Source: Henriciella sp.
GTDB taxonomy: Bacteria; Pseudomonadota; Alphaproteobacteria; Caulobacterales; Hyphomonadaceae
Assembly (NCBI GenBank): GCA_030066975.1
Contig: JASJAO010000006.1
Span: 62,001 to 126,000 of the forward strand
Length of the DNA stretch: 64,000 nucleotides
Reading direction: 5' to 3'
This document shows, piece after piece, positions 25,001 to 33,269 of the stretch; the first letter of the stretch is position 1; each line of letters opens with the position of its first letter. The notes under the pieces were generated by a model. The model did not search any database and was not told where the DNA came from. It saw only the letters and a list, made by a program, of their open reading frames with translations. The position numbers and the translations under genes are program-made.

Positions 25001-26147
25001 GGGGCTTCGATTGAAAGAGATTGCCGCAGAGGCCGTGGTGAACACGGACGGGGTGCAGGTAAATGCCCTGAGCGCAGCCGGCACCAAGGGCGGGCGTGTG
25101 ACCGGTTCCGGGGTATATGCGTTTGACGGTGACGGCGATGTAGACCTCGTACTGGACGGGTTGAACGCGCTCCAGCGCAGCGACGTCACAGCCACCCTGT
25201 CGGGTGATCTGTCGGTCCGCAGGCAGGACCGGAAAGCCCAGGTGACGGGCGATCTCATCTTTGATCGCGTCGAAGTGAATATGGATCAATTACCGCGCGG
25301 TGGCTTCACGACACTTGATGTGCGTTGGCCCGCCCGCGGAGTTCCTCCAGCCGAACCTGTTCAGGAGGCCTTGCCGATCGATCTGAATGTCGGGCTGAGG
25401 GGTAATCGGCGGATCTTTGTCACGGGACAGTCGATTACGTCAGAGTGGGGGATTGATGCACAACTCACCGGAACGGCACGGGCGCCAAACATTGTCGGCA
25501 CTGCCCGCGTGATCCGGGGGCAAGTTGATCTGGTGGGGCAACCTTTTGAGCTGGTGGATTCGACCATTCGTTTCAATGGCGACCCAAGCGAGGCGGACCT
25601 GTCCATGCGGGCCGAGCGAGACGCCGATGATCTGCTCGCGTTTATCAATGTCACTGGCACACCACTCGCACCCGAGTTCAGCCTTGGATCGGACCCCGCC
25701 CTGCCGGAAGATGAAGTCCTGTCTCGCGTCCTGTTCGGGGTGTCGCCCAGTCAACTCAGCGCTTTTCAGGCGGCTCAGCTTGCGGCTGCGGTGGCCAGTC
25801 TGGCAGGTGGCGGCGGTGGCGGGCTCGATCTGGTTGGGTCTCTGGAAAACGCTCTGGATGTGGATCGCCTTGACCTCGGTGTGGCAGAGGATGGTGCGAC
25901 CTCTCTCGGCGCCGGGAAGTATGTCGCAGAAGATGTCTATGTGGAGCTGAATACAGGCACACGTGGCGCCCCAGGCTTTGGTGTTGAGTGGACGCCGCGC
26001 CGAAATGTGGAAATTGGCGCGGAACTCGGCTCTGAAGCGGCCCCCCGTTTCACGGTGCAATGGAAGCGTGATTTCGACTTCCGGCGGGATGAGGCACCCG
26101 ACGATGAGGCAGAAGGTCAAGGCGCCGAGCAGCAGAGTGCGGATTAG
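22044..26147 (+). CDS. tamB: Translocation and assembly module protein TamB
   Basis: A 1367-residue, very long periplasm-spanning protein with one N-terminal membrane helix (LQALIIVFVILLVVFGIIRVL, residues 18-38). It has an extended beta-rich body typical of AsmA/VPS13-like lipid-transfer bridges, and the conserved TamB/DUF490 domain in the last 350 residues (IRGNR-like GLRGNRRIFVTGQ, then RVLFGVSPSQLSAFQAAQLAAA and the final AGKYVAEDVYVEL..TPRRNVEIGAELGS). TamB works with TamA, whose gene overlaps it by one base. A short charged, acidic tail ends the protein. The gene is complete and in frame. Confidence 0.95.
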   Translation: MARLWAFLPDQLWLRRSLQALIIVFVILLVVFGIIRVLAKTSLAHGFVETRIEALTLSGQSIEIEGLCGDLLGGFSVDTIRVQDTDGVWLDVRHVELDWSPLLLLGGTLNLKDIEAGALTVSRRPEILSSTDASEDQSQGGWLRRYRLQALEIPSIDIAEPVFGEAIAAGLLASVDTTLATGHLELTLTPDAAEDDRVDGTLTWGGTVPLVGRMEAAGPENGLIASLLGAQANGPVDIVIEANGDRRDWQADGYINLDQVRYVTLVADGSDQDLSAHLDADLSAFAIASPLQARLGPEVSASFQADPSEPARLTVEAIDTQLEARAPFDWHRLRPNLETIDINLVSLSPQLIGVEGLTYDRLSIDGAVSLIDTRIGFDGRMRSDALTYAGAESQIATYIGDVFETDLDATLDFSTNQIELHSARLSPRLGEIQLSGLTGLSASEFTLEGEITLNPAVELLPEDVVVSPLVWTVQRAAGGAVEIRTRGDIELGGGMRTAWTQDPLAVESDLLIDPAGRVEARAISVRGSNLDAVASGEFDAGQLTLNLTSTAGPGEIETVAIGGLDLDANLAGPMQGLAIDVSIKPTGLVINDYALDEPAVSFQGRRAGNQLQGDLAVRALHEDEPLSLDAVISQSADMWGLNELQADLLGIAVQGSASGRGASIADLTADFQVNGASPLMPQVGQIDGQIRLTGETVLTDLTFDQVSAPGLALDSLRLTGEGTRAEILGDLQFQGQATLGGQQVRLETASTYALRPPRGELQFNLDAALDGARVQSTEPITLRQVDGQTMLSADLSMFDGVMTLDGARTPDGLDLDAQIQGVSVTELAALVGRDRLVGQIDGAISLTGADQDLTGQASFDFTRLSQQDSDFADSDLSTSVTLTQDQVLFSAILENDRDEIELTSRGEIPVTASAAPLGFALRRDAPTEVQLDGRGSVEALWSLLGPIDTRFEGDFVLNASAAGPLDQLRPQGQVQLIDGVFEDGVLGLRLKEIAAEAVVNTDGVQVNALSAAGTKGGRVTGSGVYAFDGDGDVDLVLDGLNALQRSDVTATLSGDLSVRRQDRKAQVTGDLIFDRVEVNMDQLPRGGFTTLDVRWPARGVPPAEPVQEALPIDLNVGLRGNRRIFVTGQSITSEWGIDAQLTGTARAPNIVGTARVIRGQVDLVGQPFELVDSTIRFNGDPSEADLSMRAERDADDLLAFINVTGTPLAPEFSLGSDPALPEDEVLSRVLFGVSPSQLSAFQAAQLAAAVASLAGGGGGGLDLVGSLENALDVDRLDLGVAEDGATSLGAGKYVAEDVYVELNTGTRGAPGFGVEWTPRRNVEIGAELGSEAAPRFTVQWKRDFDFRRDEAPDDEAEGQGAEQQSAD

Positions 26148-26220
26148 GTTTCCCCGCCGTTGGCCTCCACTTTCATACCAACTTCGCCTAACACTTTGAA
26201 AAAAGGATAAGGGAAGCTGG

Positions 26221-27912
26221 ATGAAAAAGATATTTGCCACGTTCGCGGGCCTGGCATTGGTCGCTTGTGCCGAGCAGTCCGTTGATGTCAGCGTCACGCC
26301 GGAGTCAGCCCCGCTCACTGTGACCGTCGAACAAGGGGCTTTGCAGGGCTTTCACGCCGACACAGGCGCGCGTGTCTGGCGGGGAGTTCCATTTGCGGCT
26401 GATACGACTGGTGAAAACCGCTGGCGTGCCCCGCGTCCGGCCCCTGCCTGGGACGGGGTGAGGGTGGCCAGCGAATTCGCCCCGCCATGCGCCCAGATTG
26501 CGACGCCGTTCACGCAGGTTCCAGGCTTTGAGAACGGAGAGCTTGCCGGATCCGAAGACTGCCTCGCCGTTGATATCTATGCACCCGAAACTGCGTCAGA
26601 CGAGCCTCTGCCGGTTTTGTTCTGGATCCATGGCGGCAGCAACATGTCCGGGGCGTCACAACTCTATGTCGGCGATCAACTGGTCCAGAATGAGAATGTC
26701 ATTGTGGTCAGCACCCAATATCGGCTGGGCCCCTTGGGCTGGTTCTCCCATCAGGATTTGATTGAGTCGGCAGAGCGACCGGAAGATGCGGCGGCTAATT
26801 TCGGTACGCTCGATCTGATCGCGTCTTTGAAATGGGTGAGGGCGAATATTGCAGGCTTTGGCGGCGATCCCGACAATATTACAATCTTTGGCGAGAGCGC
26901 TGGGGGGCACAATGTTGCGACGCTCTTGGCGTCTCCGCTTGCCGAGGGCCTGTTCAGTCAGGCCATCATTCAATCCGGCAGCTTTGACAGCGTGTCGGTT
27001 TCCGAAGCGCGCGGGGATGCCGGCGCGCTGTTGAACAGCTCAAATGGCATTGCTGAACGCCTCGGCGGGTTCGAGCGCTTCCATACTGCCAGTCTACAGG
27101 ATGTGTTTGACGCCTATCAGCTGAGTGACGGCTTTCTGGAAGTGCCACGCGTCATCCAGGATGGCGTATCGCTTCCACAATTCCCGTTGCGTGATGCTTT
27201 TGCCGACACAGAGACATTTCAAACGGTGCCGATCATAACCGGGACCAACCGTGACGAGATGAAACTCTTCTATCTGTTGGATGAGCGCTACACCGAGCAG
27301 GTCGATGGGCAGTTTTACGTCGCGCGTGATCAGGATTTTTACGATGCGGCCTCCGATTATTCGAGCCGACTCTGGCGCATTCGCGCTGTGGACCGCCCCG
27401 CCAGTTTGATGCGTCAGGCCGGGCATGATCAGGTCTACGCCTATCGTTTCGACTGGGATGAGGGCGGCAAGTTCATGCAAATGGATTTCTCCAAAATGCT
27501 CGGCGCAGCGCATGGGGTGGAAATCCCCTTCGTATTCAACCGGTTCGTTCTGCTTGGCGCCGTGGATCCGATCATGTTTCCCGTTGAGACGCTCGACTCC
27601 AGAAATCAGCTCAGCCAAACCATGGGTGCCTATTGGGCGTCGTTTGCGCGCGGCACTCCCCCAAGCGATGGGAATGGGGGCGTTTGGCCGGTCTATGGCG
27701 CGGATGCCAATCTGATGTATTTCGACACGCGACAGGATGGCGGCATTCGCGTTGAGGCGGGGGTGGATACAGTCGCTCAACTGGTTGCCGACTTGAAGCA
27801 CGACACACGGGTGGACCAGGCGCAGCGATGCCTGATTGCGGATGGGATTACCGACGTGCTCGGCAATGAAGTCGCAGAAGGCATAGAGACACTGGAGTGT
27901 CCGTTGCGATAG
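26221..27912 (+). CDS. Type B carboxylesterase lipoprotein
   Basis: A 563-residue alpha/beta-hydrolase of the carboxylesterase type B family. The N-terminus ends in a lipobox (ALVAC, Cys16), so it is a lipid-anchored envelope enzyme. Early family sequence VWRGVPFAADTTGENRWRAP is followed by the oxyanion-hole region FWIHGGSNMSG and the nucleophile elbow GESAGG with Ser226. The catalytic His is probably in GAAHGVEIPFVFN. Substrate is unknown; such lipoproteins often cleave plant-cell-wall or xenobiotic esters. AAGGATAAGGGAAG precedes the ATG. It leads a four-gene run (esterase, DUF1080, permease, regulator) with small gaps or overlaps. Confidence 0.9.
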   Translation: MKKIFATFAGLALVACAEQSVDVSVTPESAPLTVTVEQGALQGFHADTGARVWRGVPFAADTTGENRWRAPRPAPAWDGVRVASEFAPPCAQIATPFTQVPGFENGELAGSEDCLAVDIYAPETASDEPLPVLFWIHGGSNMSGASQLYVGDQLVQNENVIVVSTQYRLGPLGWFSHQDLIESAERPEDAAANFGTLDLIASLKWVRANIAGFGGDPDNITIFGESAGGHNVATLLASPLAEGLFSQAIIQSGSFDSVSVSEARGDAGALLNSSNGIAERLGGFERFHTASLQDVFDAYQLSDGFLEVPRVIQDGVSLPQFPLRDAFADTETFQTVPIITGTNRDEMKLFYLLDERYTEQVDGQFYVARDQDFYDAASDYSSRLWRIRAVDRPASLMRQAGHDQVYAYRFDWDEGGKFMQMDFSKMLGAAHGVEIPFVFNRFVLLGAVDPIMFPVETLDSRNQLSQTMGAYWASFARGTPPSDGNGGVWPVYGADANLMYFDTRQDGGIRVEAGVDTVAQLVADLKHDTRVDQAQRCLIADGITDVLGNEVAEGIETLECPLR

Positions 27913-27933
27913 CAGCGCTGAGGAGATGTCGAC

Positions 27934-28767
27934 ATGAAAGCCTCAAACCGGAATATTGCGATATGTGCTGCCGTCAGCTGTGCGGCACTGATCTCGGCCT
28001 GCGCTCCGACGCAAATGGCCGCGACGCCAGATCCTGAATGGGAAGCGATTTTCGACGGGGTCACGTTGGAGGGCTGGACCCCGAAAGTGCGCGGCGCGCC
28101 GGCCGGTGAAAATTTCAACGAGATCTTTCGTGTGCGCGATGGCGTACTCGCGGTCTCTTTCGACGAGCAGGCGGCTTTTGACGATCGCTTCGGGCACCTC
28201 TTCTACGATGTGCCTGTCTCACATTACAAACTGCGTCTGGACTACCGCTTCATCGGCGAACAGGCCGCGGGCGGGCCCGCATGGGCCAAGCGCAATAGCG
28301 GCGTCATGCTCCACACTCAGTCGCCAGCCACCATGGGGCTGGACCAGGCGTTTCCAGTGTCTGTCGAAGCGCAGTTTCTCGGCGATTTGCCGGAAGAGCA
28401 GCCCGGGCGCACGACGGGAAACGTCTGCACACCCGGCACGCACATTCACATGGATGGGGCCCTGGTGACAGATCATTGTATCGCGTCTCAAATGCCCGCC
28501 AGACCTGCCGGTGAATGGGTTAGATTCGAGGCCGAAGTCTGCGGCGCGCAGTCCATTCGCCTGTTTGTGAACGGCGAAATGTCGTTTGAACTCACCGAGC
28601 CGCAATTTGATCCCGAAGACGGCGATGCGGCACAATTCATCGGGTCGGATCTGGCGGTTCGACAAGGTTATTTCGCCTTGCAGGCGGAAAGCCATCCGCT
28701 CGAAATGCGCGATATCGAGCTTGTGCGGCTTACGCCTGAGACGTGCGGAGACGCGGCACCCTCGTGA
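27934..28767 (+). CDS. DUF1080 (3-keto-disaccharide hydrolase-like) lipoprotein
   Basis: A 277-residue lipoprotein (ISAC lipobox, Cys23) with a jelly-roll DUF1080 domain from about residue 35: AIFDGVTLEGWTP opens it, and Y-rich strands such as SHYKLRLDYRFIGEQ and WAKRNSGVMLHTQ follow. Proteins of this family hydrolyse 3-keto-glucosides/disaccharides, or act as laminarinase-like lectins. It follows the esterase gene by 21 bases, hinting at a shared glycan or glycoside substrate. Its last four bases (GTGA) hold the likely start of the TauE/SafE gene. Confidence 0.85.
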   Translation: MKASNRNIAICAAVSCAALISACAPTQMAATPDPEWEAIFDGVTLEGWTPKVRGAPAGENFNEIFRVRDGVLAVSFDEQAAFDDRFGHLFYDVPVSHYKLRLDYRFIGEQAAGGPAWAKRNSGVMLHTQSPATMGLDQAFPVSVEAQFLGDLPEEQPGRTTGNVCTPGTHIHMDGALVTDHCIASQMPARPAGEWVRFEAEVCGAQSIRLFVNGEMSFELTEPQFDPEDGDAAQFIGSDLAVRQGYFALQAESHPLEMRDIELVRLTPETCGDAAPS

Positions 28768-29537
28768 TCCTGCTGCCTGCTCTCTTTTTCATCACAGCGT
28801 TGCTTTATGCCGCGGTCGGGTTTGGTGGCGGGTCGACCTATAATGCGCTGCTAGTGCTGCACGGGGTGGACTATCGGATCTTTCCGTCAATCGCCTTGCT
28901 CTGCAACATGATCGTCGTTTCCGGCGGCGTCTGGCAGTTTTCTCGGCAGGGCTACATCCGCTGGAAGGGCCTTTTTCCGTTCTTGGTCGTATCCGTCCCC
29001 GCGGCCTGGATCGGGGGGAGACTGCCTATCGCTGAGGAGGTGTTTATCGGCCTGCTTGGCCTCTCTCTCAGCTTTGCGGGCTTGAGACTGCTGTTCCAGA
29101 GACCCGCAGCAGATCCCGATGCGGTCGCCCCGTCGAACGCCAAGCCAATCTGGATGGCCGGAACGGTCGGTGGCGGCATCGGGTTTCTGTCTGGTCTGGT
29201 CGGCATTGGCGGCGGCATCTTCCTTGCCCCTTTTCTGTATCTTTGGCGTTGGGGCAGCGCGCGCGAAATCGCAGGCGCCTGCAGCGTTTTCATCCTCGTC
29301 AATTCCGCGTCCGGCCTGCTCGGACAGATCATGAAGCTGGGTGAAACAGCAGCTTTGCAGGCCATCGGCCCTTATTGGCTACTCTTTCCGGCTGTTCTGA
29401 TTGGAGGACAAATTGGCTCTCGCCTGGGGAGCGTTCATCTACCGACAAGGCTGATCCAACGAATGACAGCCGTGCTGATCCTGTATGTCAGCGCGCGTTT
29501 GCTGTATCGATGGGTCGGACTGGTTGGGATGGCCTGA
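28764..29537 (+). CDS. TauE/SafE-family permease
   Basis: A 257-residue inner-membrane protein with about eight helices in two repeats, each opening with a Gly-rich stretch (VGFGGGSTYNALL and SGLVGIGGGIFLAPFLYLW), the mark of TauE/SafE (DUF81) sulfur-anion exporters. I favour GTG 28764, which overlaps the DUF1080 stop as GTGA; GTG 28743 is the longer alternative. Substrates known for the family are sulfite, sulfoacetate and other organosulfur anions. Its position just upstream of a ModE-like regulator and the molybdenum-cofactor genes makes an oxyanion or sulfur role plausible, but that is inference. Confidence 0.87.
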   Translation: MILLPALFFITALLYAAVGFGGGSTYNALLVLHGVDYRIFPSIALLCNMIVVSGGVWQFSRQGYIRWKGLFPFLVVSVPAAWIGGRLPIAEEVFIGLLGLSLSFAGLRLLFQRPAADPDAVAPSNAKPIWMAGTVGGGIGFLSGLVGIGGGIFLAPFLYLWRWGSAREIAGACSVFILVNSASGLLGQIMKLGETAALQAIGPYWLLFPAVLIGGQIGSRLGSVHLPTRLIQRMTAVLILYVSARLLYRWVGLVGMA

Positions 29538-29547
29538 GGAGGCGCGC

Positions 29548-29928
29548 TTGGCGAATAAGTCCGACAGCTTGCCGACGCTCAGCTTGCGCCTCGACTTGCC
29601 CGGGGGTGGCCGGTTCGGCCCCGGCAAGGCCGCTTTGATGCGGGCCATCGCTTCTGAAGGGTCGGTTGCCGCCGCTGCCCGTAAGCTCGGCATGTCCTAT
29701 CCGCGCGCGCTGCGACTGATCGACGATATGAACACTCAGTTTGAGGCCCCGCTTGTGGACCGGTTCCACGGTGGTGCGACACGTGGCGGTGCGTCCCTGA
29801 CCGAGCTCGGTCAACAGGTTTTGCAACTCTACGACGCGGTGTGCGCAGATGCTCTGAGCGCGACCGATGAGGCGAGACAAGCGCTGTTTGCCGTCTTGAA
29901 TGACGGCGAAGACGCGAAAAAGGACTAG
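29548..29928 (+). CDS. ModE-like winged-helix regulator lacking the molybdate domain
   Basis: 126 residues from a TTG start with AGGAGG 6 bases upstream. The winged helix-turn-helix matches the N-terminal domain of ModE (GPGKAALMRAIASEGSVAAAARKLGMSYPRALRLIDDMN), but the two C-terminal Mop/TOBE domains that bind molybdate in E. coli ModE are absent. It precedes the xdhC/Moco run by 31 bases and follows the TauE/SafE gene by 10. It is a likely local repressor or activator of the molybdenum genes. An inverted repeat over the putative xdhC promoter is a candidate operator. How it senses molybdenum, if it does, is unknown. Confidence 0.88.
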   Translation: MANKSDSLPTLSLRLDLPGGGRFGPGKAALMRAIASEGSVAAAARKLGMSYPRALRLIDDMNTQFEAPLVDRFHGGATRGGASLTELGQQVLQLYDAVCADALSATDEARQALFAVLNDGEDAKKD

Positions 29929-29931
29929 CGC

Positions 29932-29955
29932 CGATATAATTGATGATTAATATCG
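29932..29955 (+). promoter_or_regulatory. Inverted repeat over a TATAAT in front of xdhC
   Basis: CGATAT-N12-ATATCG (29932-29937 and 29950-29955) encloses a perfect TATAAT (29935-29940). The repeat ends 4 bases before the xdhC ATG at 29960. I see no good -35 at the right distance, so activator dependence or an unusual promoter is possible. It is a candidate operator for the adjacent ModE-like protein. Confidence 0.45.
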
Positions 29956-29959
29956 AGCT

Positions 29960-30931
29960 ATGCTCGCGCACGCGCCTCTTTTAGATCCGGCTCAGGAACA
30001 CGCGGAAGATGTTTTCGCGTCGGCGCTCAATTGGAGCTCGCGCGGGCAGAAGGTCGCCCTTGCCTTGGTCGCAGCAACTGAAGGCGGCGCTGTTCGCGCC
30101 CCCGGTGCGGTCATGGCGATCTCTGACACAGGTGATGCGGCCGGCTATGTGTCCGGCGGCTGCATTGACGCAGATGTGATTGAGCAGGCGCAGCGTGCCA
30201 TTCGGGACGGCGAGTTGAAACGCCTGCGCTATGGCACCGGATCGCCGTTCGTTGATCTGCGGCTGCCTTGTGGTGGCGCGATTGACGTCCTGATCTGGCC
30301 AGATCCGGCCCCGGATATGCTTCGAGCGGCGCAGGGAGCGTTAAGGCAAAGACGCCCGATTGAGCTGTCGATCGGCCTAAATGGCTCTGCGATGCTGACA
30401 GATCCAACTCATGCCGAGAGCGGCTGGGAAGGCGATCAGTTCAAACTGCGCGCCCAACCGAAATTGCGGCTGCGCGTCGCCGGAAAGGGTGCGGAACTCA
30501 TCGCGCTAACCCGTATTGCCGCGGCCTGCAATTTCCCCATCAGCGTTCAGTCGCCAGACCCTTTGCCCGAGTTACGCGGATTGATCGATCAGAACGTGAA
30601 GACCACCACGCTTCAAACACCGACGACGGTACCTGCAAATGAGGATGACCGCTGGACGGCATTTGTCCTGATGTTTCACGATACCGAATGGGAAACCTCG
30701 CTGCTGATGGACGCGCTGTCCGGTCCTGCTTTCTTTATCGGGGCGGTTGGAAGTCGTGCGACGCAAGCTCGCCGACGCGAACACCTGCGGCAGGCAGGGG
30801 TTTCAGACTCAGATATCAATCGCATCCATGGCCCGATCGGGCTCGTGCCGTCACTTCGCGATGCGTCGCTGGTGGCGATTTCTGCTCTGGCCCAAATCAT
30901 CGAAGCGCAAAAGGCGCAGAACGTGGCATGA
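29960..30931 (+). CDS. xdhC: XdhC/CoxF-family molybdenum hydroxylase maturation factor
   Basis: A 323-residue protein of the XdhC family, which binds molybdenum cofactor, helps exchange oxo for sulfido ligand and loads the cofactor into xanthine-dehydrogenase-type enzymes. The N-terminal domain carries GYVSGGCIDADVIEQA with the conserved Cys (about residue 71), and the C-terminal Rossmann part ends FFIGAVGSRATQARRREHLRQ..GPIGL, the family hallmark. Its stop overlaps the next start (ATGA). The ATG is barely preceded by any SD. The client is very probably the iorAB-like enzyme at the end of the cluster. Confidence 0.92.
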   Translation: MLAHAPLLDPAQEHAEDVFASALNWSSRGQKVALALVAATEGGAVRAPGAVMAISDTGDAAGYVSGGCIDADVIEQAQRAIRDGELKRLRYGTGSPFVDLRLPCGGAIDVLIWPDPAPDMLRAAQGALRQRRPIELSIGLNGSAMLTDPTHAESGWEGDQFKLRAQPKLRLRVAGKGAELIALTRIAAACNFPISVQSPDPLPELRGLIDQNVKTTTLQTPTTVPANEDDRWTAFVLMFHDTEWETSLLMDALSGPAFFIGAVGSRATQARRREHLRQAGVSDSDINRIHGPIGLVPSLRDASLVAISALAQIIEAQKAQNVA

Positions 30932-31530
30932 GCTGGGACCAGATTGCCGTCATCCTGCTCGCAAGCGGACAATCCTCGCGTTTCGAGGCGGGCGATAAGC
31001 TCCTGGCCTCGTTTCAGAGACGCAAACTGATCGATCATGCAGGTGCTCTGATGCGACACACAAAAACCGCTGCACGGATCGGGGTGGTGGCGGAGACCAA
31101 GACCGAGCGCCAACAGCATCTCACCACGCTGGGTTGGCAGCTTACTCTGAACGGCTCGCCTGACTTGGGGCTCAGCCACTCACTTGGCCTTGGCATTGCC
31201 GCAGCTGAGAAAGCCGGTGCAGAGGCGGCGCTCATTCTGCTCGCGGATATGCCCCGCGTGTCAGAGAGCCATCTCAATACACTCTACGCTGCGCTATCGC
31301 CCGACACCGACGCGGTCATGAGCGTTCACGACAATACGATTAGCCCACCGGCGCTTTTTCGGGCGAAAACTTTCGCATCGCTCATGAGGCTCAATGGCGA
31401 CAGCGGCGCGCGTGACGTGTTTGCGTGTTTGGACACCACCGAAACGGTTGAACTGCCGCGGCATGAAGGTCTCGACGTGGATCGGCTCGCAGACCTTTCG
31501 GAATTGGAGAATCTAAGTGCAAATGAGTAG
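30928..31530 (+). CDS. mocA: MobA/MocA-like nucleotidyltransferase
   Basis: 200 residues of the NTP-transferase fold. I start at ATG 30928, which overlaps the xdhC stop; the longer reading from 30688 lies inside xdhC. The nucleotide-binding motif reads [18 protein letters not shown] (about residues 10-27), close to the usual xAAGxSxRFGxxDKLL but with Glu at the Gly position after RF. The second site is [12 protein letters not shown]. Next to XdhC and with a xanthine-oxidase-type client, the product is more likely the CTP-using MocA (making the cytosine dinucleotide cofactor) than GTP-using MobA. This is inference from context. Confidence 0.82.
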   Translation: MSWDQIAVILLASGQSSRFEAGDKLLASFQRRKLIDHAGALMRHTKTAARIGVVAETKTERQQHLTTLGWQLTLNGSPDLGLSHSLGLGIAAAEKAGAEAALILLADMPRVSESHLNTLYAALSPDTDAVMSVHDNTISPPALFRAKTFASLMRLNGDSGARDVFACLDTTETVELPRHEGLDVDRLADLSELENLSANE

Positions 31531-32551
31531 CTCGGATCTGACGGCGCAGCCCCCGCTGATTGATAAGTTTGGACGCCAGGTGACCTATCTGCGTCTGTCA
31601 GTGACCGACCGGTGCGATCTGCGCTGTACCTACTGTATGGCAGAGCGGATGACGTTCTTGCCACGGGCCGACTTATTGACCTTGGAAGAGCTCGACCGGG
31701 TTGCCGGAGCGTTCATTGCGCGCGGGGTCCGCAAGATCCGGCTGACTGGCGGAGAGCCGTTTGTGCGCCGCGACATTGCGAAACTGTACACGGCGCTCGG
31801 ACGCTATCATGACCATGGTCTTGAGGAACTGACCATGACAACCAATGCGACGCTACTCGCTCAGCATGCGGGCGGGCTTGTGGCTGCAGGAGTCAAACGC
31901 CTCAATGTTTCTCTCGACTCCCGAGATCCAGAGACGTTTGAAACGATCACTCGCCGCGGTGATCTCGACAAAGTGCTTGGGGGGATTGAAGCTGGACTGG
32001 AGGCTGGCCTCAAGATCAAACTGAATACCGTCGTGATGAAGGGGCGCAACACGGATGAACTGCCAGACCTGATCGCCTGGGCACATGAGCTTGGCATGGA
32101 CATCACGCTGATCGAGGTCATGCCGCTCGGCGATACGGACGAAGATCGCTTTGACCAATATGTCCCACTGCCCATGGTCCGTGATCAACTCGAGGCGAAA
32201 TGGACCCTGCAAGATGAAGCCCGTACCGATCAATTGGGCGGGCCTTCCGCGTATGTTCGGGTCAAGGAAACAGGCGGCCGCATTGGGTTCATCACACCGC
32301 TGACCAACAATTTCTGCGCCGGATGCAACCGGGTTCGGGTGACGTGCACAGGCCGGATCTATATGTGCCTGGGCCAAGATGATCACATTGATCTGCGCGC
32401 CATCCTGCGCGCCTCTCCTGACGATGATGCGCCTCTGCATGCCGCCCTCGATCGGGCCTTGGGCGCCAAGCCGGAGCGCCACGAGTTTGCGATCAACCGC
32501 CGGGGGCAGGCACCAAGTCTTGCGCGGCATATGTCGATGACCGGAGGCTGA
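31517..32551 (+). CDS. moaA: GTP 3',8-cyclase MoaA
   Basis: A radical-SAM enzyme of 344 residues that, with MoaC, makes cyclic pyranopterin monophosphate from GTP. Cluster I is CDLRCTYC (about residues 31-38). Cluster II is [19 protein letters not shown] with three cysteines, and the C-terminal Gly-Gly (SMTGG) needed for activity is present. The start is GTG 31517, 7 bases from GGAG; the ATG at 31523 is an alternative. It overlaps the mocA-like gene by 14 bases, and moaD begins one base after its stop. Confidence 0.97.
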   Translation: MQMSSSDLTAQPPLIDKFGRQVTYLRLSVTDRCDLRCTYCMAERMTFLPRADLLTLEELDRVAGAFIARGVRKIRLTGGEPFVRRDIAKLYTALGRYHDHGLEELTMTTNATLLAQHAGGLVAAGVKRLNVSLDSRDPETFETITRRGDLDKVLGGIEAGLEAGLKIKLNTVVMKGRNTDELPDLIAWAHELGMDITLIEVMPLGDTDEDRFDQYVPLPMVRDQLEAKWTLQDEARTDQLGGPSAYVRVKETGGRIGFITPLTNNFCAGCNRVRVTCTGRIYMCLGQDDHIDLRAILRASPDDDAPLHAALDRALGAKPERHEFAINRRGQAPSLARHMSMTGG

Positions 32552-32552
32552 G

Positions 32553-32801
32553 ATGGCGCATTTTCTGTTCTTTGGAAAACTCGCAGATATCACCGGCGCG
32601 ATGTCAGTGGAGCAGCCTCTGCCCGACACAGTCACGGACACCTCGACCCTCCGGTCGTGGCTGGACGAGACTTATCAGGCGTCCGGGGCACTTCTCGAAA
32701 CGACGGTTCGTCTCGCCATCAATAGCGAGATCGTCGCCGAACCCGCGCCCGTCCGCGAGCATGATGAAATCGCCCTGATGCCACCGGTGGGGGGCGGCTG
32801 A
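32553..32801 (+). CDS. moaD: Molybdopterin synthase sulfur carrier MoaD
   Basis: An 82-residue ubiquitin-like protein ending PPVGGG, whose terminal Gly-Gly is converted to a thiocarboxylate that donates sulfur to precursor Z. MAHFLFFGKLADITG is the typical first strand. It sits between moaA and moaE with gaps of 1 and 4 bases, forming the synthase with MoaE. No separate MoeB gene is in the window, so its activating enzyme must be encoded elsewhere. Confidence 0.95.
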   Translation: MAHFLFFGKLADITGAMSVEQPLPDTVTDTSTLRSWLDETYQASGALLETTVRLAINSEIVAEPAPVREHDEIALMPPVGGG

Positions 32802-32805
32802 CGCG

Positions 32806-33255
32806 ATGTTTGATCTGCTCGACCAGCCCTTTGACCCCGCCGAAGCCTTGAAGCAATTCAACACCGCGATTGGCGGCGCCGGCGCGGTGGTCAGTTTCAC
32901 GGGTCATGTTCGTCCAAGCGCCCATGGCAGCGCCGTGACGGGCCTGTTCCTGCAAGCCTATTCGCCTTTGACTGAACAGGGGATCGAGCAGGCCATCGAG
33001 ACCGCAACCGCCCGCTGGCCCCTATCGGCGGTGCGCGTCATTCACAGAATTGGCGAGATGACCCCCGGCGAAGCCATCGTCTTCGTGGCGACCGCGTCTG
33101 CGCATAGGCGTGCTGCTTTCGAGGCGGCTGATTTCCTCATGGACTATCTGAAGACCGAAGCGGTGTTCTGGAAAAAGGAAACTGGAGAGACAGGCTCAAC
33201 CTGGATCGAACCCCGCTCGGAAGACTATCAAGACCGCGCCCGCTGGGCAGAGTAA
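32806..33255 (+). CDS. moaE: Molybdopterin synthase catalytic subunit MoaE
   Basis: A 149-residue protein that with MoaD inserts the two dithiolene sulfurs. VVSFTGHVRP is the opening motif, RVIHRIGEMTPGEAIVFVATASAHR the core, and FWKKETGETGSTWIEP the conserved Lys-rich active-site stretch (about residues 123-138). Starts 4 bases after moaD. The next gene follows after 14 bases with AGGAGG as its SD. Confidence 0.96.
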   Translation: MFDLLDQPFDPAEALKQFNTAIGGAGAVVSFTGHVRPSAHGSAVTGLFLQAYSPLTEQGIEQAIETATARWPLSAVRVIHRIGEMTPGEAIVFVATASAHRRAAFEAADFLMDYLKTEAVFWKKETGETGSTWIEPRSEDYQDRARWAE

Positions 33256-33269
33256 GGAGGCACGCCACT

